Shown: in pieces, positions 1 through 4,746 of the stretch
Layout: the number at the start of each line of letters is the position of its first letter
How positions within the stretch are numbered: the first letter of the stretch is position 1
Assembly (NCBI GenBank): GCA_017936985.1
Contig: JAGBEM010000168.1
Span: 1-5,793, forward strand
Source: Oscillospiraceae bacterium
GTDB lineage: Bacteria; Bacillota_A; Clostridia; Oscillospirales; Oscillospiraceae
Direction: 5' to 3'
DNA length: 5,793 nt
The notes under the pieces: model-generated
What the model saw: only the letters and a program-made list of their open reading frames with translations
Database searches by the model: none
What the model was told of the DNA's origin: nothing
Position numbers and translations under genes: made by a program

Positions 1-117
1 AGACCAGCCAACGATGTCGGCAAGGATGCTGACCATTTCCATCAGCGTACGGGGCTGTTCCCATAAAAGCTCCATGATCTGCCATTCGCTCTGGGTCACT
101 GCTTGTTGCCTGTCCAT
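1..117 (-). CDS. BlaI/MecI/CopY-family transcriptional repressor, N-terminal part (cut by window edge)
   Basis: Only the first 39 codons are present; the rest lies beyond position 1. The product begins MDRQQAVTQSEWQIMELLWE, matching the start of the winged-helix DNA-binding domain of the BlaI/MecI/CopY family, where a Ser-Glu-Trp-x-x-Met-x-x-Leu-Trp pattern opens helix 1 (here residues 10-19). The start is the ATG at 115-117, with AAAGGAGG at 126-133 placed 8 nt upstream; another ATG nearby in a different frame gives no recognisable protein. Family members are dimeric repressors that usually control themselves and either a neighbouring M56 peptidase/sensor (BlaR1/MecR1), a beta-lactamase or a copper ATPase. 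The partner here is outside the window, so the signal is unknown. Operator-like dyads in its promoter fit autoregulation. The family call is from a short fragment but the motif is distinctive. Confidence 0.82.
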   Translation of the reverse strand, partial: MDRQQAVTQSEWQIMELLWEQPRTLMEMVSILADIVGWS

Positions 118-125
118 ATCCCATT

Positions 126-133
126 CCTCCTTT
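126..133 (-). promoter_or_regulatory. Ribosome binding site of the BlaI-like gene
   Basis: AAAGGAGG on the minus strand, 8 nt before the ATG at 115-117. It decides the start in favour of the frame that gives the BlaI-type N-terminus. Confidence 0.85.
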
Positions 134-151
134 GGTTTACTCTTGTAAACC
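134..151. promoter_or_regulatory. Operator-like perfect dyad at the start site of the BlaI-like gene
   Basis: GGTTTAC-TCTT-GTAAACC is a perfect 7-bp inverted repeat with a 4-nt centre. Its central ten bases, TACTCTTGTA (138-147), agree with 7 of the 8 fixed positions of the BlaI/MecI/CopY operator consensus TACAnnTGTA and share its centre of symmetry. It covers the expected transcription start (about 146), a position where a bound dimer would block initiation. Function as the repressor's own operator is inferred. Confidence 0.6.
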
Positions 152-152
152 T

Positions 153-181
153 AGTATATAATGTTGGACGACAAATGTCAA
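153..181 (-). promoter_or_regulatory. Sigma-A promoter of the BlaI-like gene
   Basis: Read on the minus strand: -35 TTGACA (176-181, consensus), 17-nt spacer, -10 TATACT (153-158). The expected start near 146 gives a leader of roughly 30 nt. The promoter sits about 16 nt after the T-run of the terminator of the upstream PfoR-like gene, so the two genes are separately transcribed. Confidence 0.82.
170..179. promoter_or_regulatory. Second BlaI-type operator candidate overlapping the -35 box
   Basis: GACA-AA-TGTC is a 4-bp inverted repeat with a 2-nt centre, containing the ACAnnTGT core of the BlaI/MecI/CopY operator. It overlaps the -35 hexamer (176-181). Its centre is 32 bp, about three helical turns, from that of the dyad at 134-151, so two dimers could lie on the same face. 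This is an inference from pattern and spacing. Confidence 0.4.
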
Positions 182-196
182 CTACAATATGATTAC

Positions 197-237
197 AAAA
201 AATACACAGAGCTGTTACGGATGTAACAGCTCTGTGT
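197..237 (-). terminator. Rho-independent terminator of the PfoR-like gene
   Basis: A perfect 15-bp stem (204-218 with 223-237; arm ACACAGAGCTGTTAC) closes on the 4-nt loop GGAT. On the minus strand it is followed by a run of six T (197-202). It begins 8 nt after the stop codon of the PfoR-like gene. In the plus direction it is followed only by GATTTTC, so any bidirectional use would be weaker. Confidence 0.92.
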
Positions 238-245
238 GATTTTCA

Positions 246-1328
246 TTACAGATCCAACTTTAGGTCGTTTTCCTTGATCCAGCCCCATTTGCGCAGAATT
301 AAGCAGAATGCCCAGCTTAAAACAGCCGGCAGGATAAAGCAGATCAGCACCAGACCGATCCAGTCCATGGCGGTAATGGCGGCCTTTGCGCCGCTGGCCA
401 CATCGTTGACCCAGCCGGTATACACGCCGATCTGACCTACCAGACCGCAGGTGCCCATGCCGGAGGACACCGGCGCGCCGTTCATTTCCAGCTTAAACAA
501 GCAGGTGGCCAGAGGGCCGGTGATCATGGATGCCAGAGTAGGGGGGATCCAAATGCGGGGATTTTTCACGATGTTTGGCATTTGCAGCATACTGGTACCT
601 ATGCCCTGGGCCACCAGACCGCCCCAGCGGTTTTCCCGGAAGCTCATAACGGCGAAGCCTACCATCTGGGCGCAGCAGCCGGCTACAGCAGCGCCGCCGG
701 CAAGACCGGTCAGACCCAGTGCGGCGCAGATAGCTGCGGAGGAGATTGGCAGAGTCAGCGCGATACCGATAACGGCAGATACCAAAATTCCCATCCAGAA
801 GGGCTGCAAAATGGTGGCCCATTCTACAAAGTCACCTACAGCGGAGGCTGCCTTACCGATGGGAGCGGCCACCAGAGCGGAAAAACCGATACCAACGAGA
901 ATGGTGACGATGGGCGTTACCAAAATGTCCACCTTAGTCTCCTTTGACACCAGTTTGCCAAATTCGGAAGCCACGATGGCCACGAAATACACAGCCAACG
1001 GGCCGCCGGCACCGCCCATGGCGTTGGCAGCAAAGCCTACCGGGATCAAGGAGAACAGTACCAGTGGCGGACAGTGCAGGGCATAGCCAATAGCGACGGC
1101 AATGCCGACACCGACCATGGCTTTACACAGACCGCCGATGGTGTAGCTGCCGGTAATCACGGCGTTCAGAAAACCAATGCCGAATTGCTGTCCGATGGTG
1201 TCCAGGATCGTGCCTACCAGCAGTGTACAGAAAAGACCCTGAGCCATAGCACCCAGTGCGTCAATGCCGTAGCGCTTGCCGGAAAAGACAATGTCCTTCT
1301 TTTGCAGGAATGCGCGGAGTTTGTTCAT
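246..1328 (-). CDS. PfoR-like / PTS_EIIC_2 family polytopic membrane protein
   Basis: A 360-residue, strongly hydrophobic protein with roughly nine or ten membrane segments, of the family annotated as PTS_EIIC_2 or as 'PfoR, putative toxin regulator' (COG3641). Family-like stretches include a glycine-rich GGAGGP (residues 105-110), the polar loop GKLVSKETKVDILVTP (124-139), and NGAPVSSGMGTCGLVGQIG (283-301) near the C-terminus. It resembles the membrane IIC component of sugar phosphotransferase systems, but no IIA or IIB gene is seen nearby, so substrate and phosphorylation are unknown; PfoR of Clostridium perfringens was linked to toxin expression, which need not apply here. I chose the ATG at 1326-1328, since a GTG four codons earlier (1338-1340) would overlap the only ribosome-binding-like stretch, AAAGAGAG. 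It has its own promoter, a long structured leader and a terminator, so it is monocistronic. Confidence 0.85.
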   Translation of the reverse strand: MNKLRAFLQKKDIVFSGKRYGIDALGAMAQGLFCTLLVGTILDTIGQQFGIGFLNAVITGSYTIGGLCKAMVGVGIAVAIGYALHCPPLVLFSLIPVGFAANAMGGAGGPLAVYFVAIVASEFGKLVSKETKVDILVTPIVTILVGIGFSALVAAPIGKAASAVGDFVEWATILQPFWMGILVSAVIGIALTLPISSAAICAALGLTGLAGGAAVAGCCAQMVGFAVMSFRENRWGGLVAQGIGTSMLQMPNIVKNPRIWIPPTLASMITGPLATCLFKLEMNGAPVSSGMGTCGLVGQIGVYTGWVNDVASGAKAAITAMDWIGLVLICFILPAVLSWAFCLILRKWGWIKENDLKLDL

Positions 1329-1532
1329 TTGTAGTTTCACTCTCTTTCAGTAGAATTGCGTCTGCTGAAAAAGCGTGCGCCAGTGATCAACGCTGGCCCT
1401 AGGCGGCTCGGGGCATCTAAGCGGCATATCCTTTCTTTCCACCGCGGATACTCAGTCACCTTCGGTGCCGACCCAAAGCCGCAGCCTCTGCAGCTTTGGA
1501 ACTTTGCCCGTTCTTCACAGATCGGAAACATT
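1329..1532 (-). ncRNA. Structured 5' leader of the PfoR-like gene, orphan riboswitch candidate
   Basis: The consensus promoter at 1539-1567 implies a transcript start near 1532, leaving about 204 nt of untranslated RNA. Seen in it, 5' to 3' on the minus strand: a 12-bp hairpin with one U-G pair and an AGG loop (1473-1499, arm CCAAAGCTGCAG); a hairpin CACC-GAA-GGTG extended by UCGG/CUGA; a local stem GCCAG/CTGGC (1379-1397); and a 9-bp stem CTTTTTCAG/CTGAAAGAG (1342-1373) that buries the purine-rich ribosome binding region. Long-range alternatives also exist: AAAGCTGC with GCACGCTTT (one bulged C), and GCGGCT with AGCCGC nested inside it, both competing with the local hairpins. Such mutually exclusive folds are typical of riboswitches. 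An AGAGG after the possible P1 recalls the lysine riboswitch, but its other conserved elements were not found. Ligand and class are unknown. Confidence 0.5.
1342..1373 (-). promoter_or_regulatory. Hairpin that could sequester the ribosome binding site of the PfoR-like gene
   Basis: On the minus-strand RNA, CUUUUUCAG (1365-1373) pairs with CUGAAAGAG (1342-1350) over nine positions with one U-G, across a 14-nt loop. The 3' arm contains the AAAGAG part of the only Shine-Dalgarno-like stretch before the ATG at 1328. The 5' arm is also part of the possible long-range helix with AAAGCUGC (near 1490), so the two states exclude each other. The pairing is visible; control of translation is inferred. 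Confidence 0.5.
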
Positions 1533-1538
1533 GAAATG

Positions 1539-1567
1539 ATTATAATGGGAAAGATCCAGATTGTCAA
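1539..1567 (-). promoter_or_regulatory. Consensus sigma-A promoter of the PfoR-like gene
   Basis: Minus-strand -35 TTGACA (1562-1567), exactly 17 nt, and -10 TATAAT (1539-1544): both hexamers match consensus fully. The start is expected near 1532, about 204 nt ahead of the chosen ATG. A promoter this strong in front of a long leader suggests control acts after initiation. Confidence 0.88.
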
Positions 1568-1587
1568 TATCCCGAAAGGGCAGATAT
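1567..1587. promoter_or_regulatory. Dyad directly upstream of the PfoR-like promoter
   Basis: Outer arms ATATC (1567-1571) and GATAT (1583-1587) enclose CCC-GAAA-GGG (1571-1580). It abuts the -35 box of the minus-strand promoter and lies 50 bp ahead of the plus-strand MATE promoter. It could be an operator for either gene, or chance; no regulator family is recognised from it. Confidence 0.3.
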
Positions 1588-1636
1588 ACAGGGATTCATT
1601 TGCCCACATTTTCCTGTAGATTTTTGCAGGCAGGGG

Positions 1637-1665
1637 TTGCGAAGAAAGCTGATTTCTTGTATAAT
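1637..1665 (+). promoter_or_regulatory. Sigma-A promoter of the MATE-Sua5-CoaE-M18 gene run
   Basis: -35 TTGCGA (1637-1642), 17-nt spacer, -10 TATAAT (1660-1665). The start near 1672 gives a leader of about 33 nt before the ATG at 1705, too short for an aptamer. It points away from the PfoR-like promoter, so the two transcripts diverge from the 1567-1637 interval. Confidence 0.75.
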
Positions 1666-1704
1666 AAATTGATTATGTATGTTTCACGGAAGAAAGGAAT
1701 TGTT

Positions 1705-3090
1705 ATGCCGAAAGAGAATCATGCTCCCAGCCTGCGGGAGAACAAAATGGGTACGATGCCCATCGGAAAGCTGCTTTTTAACATGGCGCTTCCCATGATC
1801 ATTGCCATGCTGGTGCAGGCACTTTACAATATCGTTGACAGCATCTATGTTTCCCAGATCTCGGAAAATGCGGTAACGGCCCTGGGCCTGGCGTTCCCGA
1901 TCCAGAATATTCAGATCGGTTTTGCTACCGGTATCGGTGTGGGTGTCAATGCGCTGCTGAGTAAATCTCTGGGTCAGAACGATCAAAAAACTGCCAACCG
2001 GGCAGCCGGCAACGGCTTGTTTTTGGTGTTTGTGGTAACGGTTTTGTTTATTCTGTTCGGTATTTTCGGTGCCAGACCTTATTATGCGGTGCAGTCCGAT
2101 GTGGAAGCCACCGTGGAAGGCGGCGCGATCTATACCGCCATTTGCTGTATCGGCTCTTTTGGCATCTTTGTGGAAGTCCTTGGTGAGCGGCTGCTGCAGT
2201 CCTCCGGACGAACCATCTATACCATGATCACCCAGGGTACCGGAGCGGTGGTAAATATCATCCTGGACCCCGTGTTCATTTTCGGCGCACCCTGGCTGGG
2301 GATTCCTGCCATGGGTATCGCTGGCGCGGCGGTGGCGACTGTGATCGGCCAGTGGATCGCGGCGATCCTGGCTGTGATCTTCAATTTGAAGTGCAACCCG
2401 GAAGTCCAGTTCTCTTTGGAAGCCATCAAGCCCAAGGCGGAAGCCATCAAGCCCATCCTTACTGTGGGCATTCCCTCTATCATCATGGTGGCCATTGGCT
2501 CTGTGATGAACTTCTCCATGAACCAGATCCTCCAGGGACTGGACAAAACAGAAACGGCTACCGGCGTGTTCGGTATCTACTATAAGCTCCAGAGCTTCTT
2601 CTTTATGCCCCTGTTCGGCCTGAACAACGCGACCATTTCCATCGCAGCCTACAATTACGGCGCCCGGAATCCCAAGCGGATCACAGGTACGCTGAATCGG
2701 GCCTGCATCAGCGCCATGTGCGTCATGGTCGCCGGGTTGATCGCGTTCCAGCTGATTCCGGATCTGCTGCTGAGTATCTTTAATCCTACCGATGAGTTTC
2801 TGCGGATCGGCCGCACAGCCCTGCGGATCATCAGCCTTTGCTTCCCGGCTGCGGCCATCGGTATTGCCCTCAGTGCCGCCTTCCAGGCTCTGGGCAACGG
2901 TATCTATTCTACTATCGTATCCATTTGCCGCCAGATGCTGGTGCTGCTGCCGGCAGCATTCCTGCTGAGTCTCAGCGGAGAGGTGACCAATGTCTGGTGG
3001 GCGTTCCCCATTGCAGAAGTGGTCAGCCTGGTCGTTACCATGCTGCTGTTTGTTCGGATCTATCGGCAGAAGATCAAGCCGATGATGTAA
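1705..3090 (+). CDS. MATE family efflux transporter
   Basis: A 461-residue inner-membrane protein with about 12 predicted hydrophobic segments in two six-helix halves, the usual size and layout for MATE (NorM/DinF/MepA-type) antiporters, which export drugs or other cations in exchange for Na+ or H+. Typical features are the N-terminal LPMIIAMLVQALYNIVDSIYV stretch (starting at residue 29; conserved N42 and D45), and NIILDPVFIFG (184-194). The ATG at 1705 is chosen because AAAGGAA (1693-1699) precedes it; an in-frame ATG at 1675 would fall almost on the transcript start, and the open frame back to TTG 1561 crosses the promoter. The linker between halves holds a short duplicated peptide (EAIKP at 239 and 246). 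The substrate cannot be predicted. The gene is the promoter-proximal member of a likely four-gene transcript, ending 22 nt before the Sua5 gene. Confidence 0.92.
   Translation: MPKENHAPSLRENKMGTMPIGKLLFNMALPMIIAMLVQALYNIVDSIYVSQISENAVTALGLAFPIQNIQIGFATGIGVGVNALLSKSLGQNDQKTANRAAGNGLFLVFVVTVLFILFGIFGARPYYAVQSDVEATVEGGAIYTAICCIGSFGIFVEVLGERLLQSSGRTIYTMITQGTGAVVNIILDPVFIFGAPWLGIPAMGIAGAAVATVIGQWIAAILAVIFNLKCNPEVQFSLEAIKPKAEAIKPILTVGIPSIIMVAIGSVMNFSMNQILQGLDKTETATGVFGIYYKLQSFFFMPLFGLNNATISIAAYNYGARNPKRITGTLNRACISAMCVMVAGLIAFQLIPDLLLSIFNPTDEFLRIGRTALRIISLCFPAAAIGIALSAAFQALGNGIYSTIVSICRQMLVLLPAAFLLSLSGEVTNVWWAFPIAEVVSLVVTMLLFVRIYRQKIKPMM
2418..2455 (+). repeat. 17-bp direct repeat inside the MATE gene
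   Basis: GGAAGCCATCAAGCCCA occurs at 2418-2434 and again at 2439-2455, an offset of 21 bp, or seven codons. It encodes EAIKPKA followed by EAIKPIL in the cytoplasmic linker between the two six-helix halves. The reading frame is kept. It looks like a small in-frame tandem duplication. Confidence 0.85.
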
Positions 3091-3097
3091 TTTTTGG

Positions 3098-3105
3098 AAA
3101 GGAGG
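3098..3105 (+). promoter_or_regulatory. Strong ribosome binding site of the Sua5 gene
   Basis: AAAGGAGG, 7 nt before the ATG at 3113, within the 22-nt gap after the MATE stop codon. It fixes the start and supports cotranscription. Confidence 0.88.
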
Positions 3106-3112
3106 CATTTTC

Positions 3113-4147
3113 ATGCAGACGCTGATTCTCTCTGCCGGTGATCCCGCAGCCGCACAGACGGCGGCAAAAATTATCAAAAATGGCGGTTTAGTGGCGATCC
3201 CTACAGAAACGGTTTACGGACTGGGTGCCAACGGCCTGGATGAAAATGCCGTTGCGAAGATCTTTCAGGTCAAGGGCCGTCCGCAGGACAACCCTCTGAT
3301 CCTGCACATTTGTGGTCCGGAGCAGATCGAAGTGTTCTGCAAGGATGTGCCGGAAAGTGCCTACGCTTTGGCGGAAAAATTCTGGCCCGGCCCGCTGACC
3401 ATGGTGCTGCCTGCAAAGGACGTGGTGCCGAAGCGGACTACGGGTGGCCTGTCTACGGTGGCGGTCCGCTGCCCGGACAGTGATGTGACAAGGCAGATCA
3501 TCCGGTTGGCAGGCGTGCCGCTGGCTGCTCCATCTGCCAATATTTCCGGAAAACCCTCCACCACTACAGCCCAACACGTTCTTCACGACCACGACGGAAA
3601 GATCGAACTGATCGTGGATGGAGGAAACTGCCGGGTAGGCGTAGAATCTACAATCGTGGATCTGACGGAGGCCCGGCCCAGATTGCTGCGCCCCGGCGGA
3701 ATCACCCCGGAACAACTGCTGGAGGTTTTGGGCGATCTGGTGGTGGACAAGGCGGTCACCGCCCAGATCGATCATGATGCGGTGGTGAAAGCCCCTGGTA
3801 TGAAGTACCGCCACTATGCCCCGGAGCGTCCGGTGATCATTGTATCCGGCAACCGGGAAAAGGCGGCGCAGTATATCCGCCGGCATTTTGTTCCCGGTGA
3901 CCGGGTACTGTGCTTTGAGGAGGAATTACCCCTTTATGGGGATTGTGCGCCTTTGGCATACGGAAAAGAGGCAGATGTCAACACCCTTTCTGCCGGTCTA
4001 TTTGGGGCACTGCGGGAGCTGGATGGCGAGTCCGGCGGAACAGTCTATGCCCGGTGCCCGGTTGGCGGCGGCGTGGCATATGCGGTGCAAAACCGGCTGA
4101 AAAAGGCGGCGGCTTTCCACATCGTGGATGCGGAGGTGGAGGTATGA
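3113..4147 (+). CDS. Threonylcarbamoyl-AMP synthase, two-domain Sua5 type
   Basis: A 344-residue cytoplasmic enzyme that makes L-threonylcarbamoyladenylate from threonine, bicarbonate and ATP. The TsaD complex then uses this to form t6A at position 37 of ANN-decoding tRNAs. The YrdC/TsaC catalytic domain (about residues 10-205) shows PTETVYG (30-36), KGRPQDNPL (54-62), APSAN (139-143), GVEST (176-180) and LRPGGIT (192-198). The linker APGMKYRHYAP (227-237) and the C-terminal domain ending in GGGVAYAVQNRLKKAA (318-333) identify the longer Sua5 form, as in Bacillus YwlC, rather than short TsaC. The length is normal for Sua5. The stop codon overlaps the coaE start (ATGA), and the coaE ribosome binding site lies within its last codons, so the two are probably translationally coupled. 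No other t6A gene is in the window. Confidence 0.95.
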   Translation: MQTLILSAGDPAAAQTAAKIIKNGGLVAIPTETVYGLGANGLDENAVAKIFQVKGRPQDNPLILHICGPEQIEVFCKDVPESAYALAEKFWPGPLTMVLPAKDVVPKRTTGGLSTVAVRCPDSDVTRQIIRLAGVPLAAPSANISGKPSTTTAQHVLHDHDGKIELIVDGGNCRVGVESTIVDLTEARPRLLRPGGITPEQLLEVLGDLVVDKAVTAQIDHDAVVKAPGMKYRHYAPERPVIIVSGNREKAAQYIRRHFVPGDRVLCFEEELPLYGDCAPLAYGKEADVNTLSAGLFGALRELDGESGGTVYARCPVGGGVAYAVQNRLKKAAAFHIVDAEVEV

Positions 4148-4725
4148 TCATCGGCATTACCGGGGGAACCGGCTGCGGAAAGACCACACTTTTGCGTCTC
4201 ATCGGGGATATGGGCGGTCTGGTGCTGGATTGCGATGCCATTTACCACGACCTTCTTTCGACGGATGCCGACCTTTTACGAGCCATTGAAAATCGGTTTT
4301 CCGGCACCGTTCGACATGGATTTTTGGACAGAAAGGCCTTAGGAAGGCTCGTTTTTGACGATAAAGTTGCACTCCGGGACTTAAATACCATTACACACGG
4401 CGCGGTCAAAAGGGAAGTGCTTCGACGCCTGGAAGAAAAGCCCCGGCTTGCTGCCATCGATGCCATCGCACTGCTGGAAAGCGGTTTGGGCGAGCTGTGC
4501 GATGTGACTGTGGCGGTGACTGCCCCGGAAGAATTGCGCGTGCAGCGGCTGATACAGCGGGACGGGATCCCGGAAGACTATGCCCGCAAGCGTATCGCGG
4601 CGCAGCATACGGCTCAGTGGTTTCGGGAACACTGTGACTATGTGCTGGAAAACGCCGGTGATATGGCCGCGTTTGAGCGGAAATGTATTGCCTTTTTGAA
4701 GAACTTAGGTATAATGAAAATATAA
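4144..4725 (+). CDS. coaE: Dephospho-CoA kinase
   Basis: A 193-residue P-loop kinase for the last step of coenzyme A synthesis, phosphorylating the ribose 3'-hydroxyl of dephospho-CoA with ATP. The Walker A motif GGTGCGKT lies at residues 7-14. The acidic LDCDAIYHD stretch (28-36) corresponds to the family's conserved D-x-D-x-x-x-H region, LDRKALGRLVFDD (61-73) and LNTITH (80-85) are typical CoaE elements, and LLESGL (110-115) matches the family LLxExxL motif. The lid region around VQRLIQRDG (133-141) ends in RIAAQ (150-154). Length is normal. The ATG at 4144 is chosen because it starts directly at the P-loop strand, has GGAGG (4132-4136) 7 nt upstream, and overlaps the Sua5 stop by 4 nt; the open frame reaching back to 3943 is only Sua5 coding sequence. 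One oddity is cysteine and threonine (C11, T14) where many homologues have serine. Confidence 0.93.
   Translation: MIIGITGGTGCGKTTLLRLIGDMGGLVLDCDAIYHDLLSTDADLLRAIENRFSGTVRHGFLDRKALGRLVFDDKVALRDLNTITHGAVKREVLRRLEEKPRLAAIDAIALLESGLGELCDVTVAVTAPEELRVQRLIQRDGIPEDYARKRIAAQHTAQWFREHCDYVLENAGDMAAFERKCIAFLKNLGIMKI
4688..4715 (+). promoter_or_regulatory. Possible internal promoter for the M18 peptidase gene
   Basis: TTGCCT (4688-4693), 16 nt, then TATAAT (4710-4715), inside the last codons of coaE. A second TATAAT follows at 4721-4726 but lacks a well-spaced -35 box. It would let the peptidase be made independently of the upstream genes. The AT-rich end of coaE may also produce such matches by chance. 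Confidence 0.35.
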
Positions 4726-4730
4726 TGCAC

Positions 4731-4737
4731 AAGGAGG
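4731..4737 (+). promoter_or_regulatory. Ribosome binding site of the M18 peptidase gene
   Basis: AAGGAGG, 9 nt before the ATG at 4747, in the 21-nt gap after the coaE stop. Confidence 0.88.
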
Positions 4738-4746
4738 ATAAACAAT

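Noticed and set aside
451..1086. Plus-strand open frame of 211 codons opposite the PfoR-like gene
   Set aside because: The product is a low-complexity antisense translation of a clear membrane protein gene; no start signals.
1338..1340. GTG start of the PfoR-like gene
   Set aside because: It leaves no room for a ribosome binding site; the ATG at 1326-1328 has AAAGAGAG at workable distance.
1425..1455. T-box-like ACCGCGG on the plus strand
   Set aside because: The full T-box sequence (GGGUGGnACCGCG) is absent, and the only good plus-strand promoter lies downstream at 1637-1665.
1341..1532. Lysine riboswitch in the PfoR-like leader
   Set aside because: An AGAGG after a possible P1 and a GAGUA stretch recall the lysine aptamer, but the expected GCCGAAG and CUGUC elements and matching helix order were not found by eye. 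A covariance-model search would be decisive.
1337..1609. Minus-strand 90-codon open frame spanning the PfoR-like leader
   Set aside because: It begins upstream of the promoter's -35 box, so the predicted transcript would not contain its start, and its translation resembles nothing known. The RNA-structure reading explains the region better.
1356..1619. Plus-strand 87-codon open frame across the same intergenic region
   Set aside because: No ribosome binding site or promoter ahead of it; it is the complement of the structured leader.
1561..1704. Longer MATE start (TTG 1561 or ATG 1675)
   Set aside because: TTG 1561 lies upstream of the promoter, and ATG 1675 falls almost at the transcript start without a ribosome site; ATG 1705 has AAAGGAA ahead and matches the usual family length.
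1684..3177. Long 497-codon open frame on the minus strand opposite the MATE gene
   Set aside because: It mirrors the MATE coding sequence, its product is rich in His/Gln/Asp/Arg with no recognisable domain, and it has no promoter or ribosome site. It is an antisense shadow.
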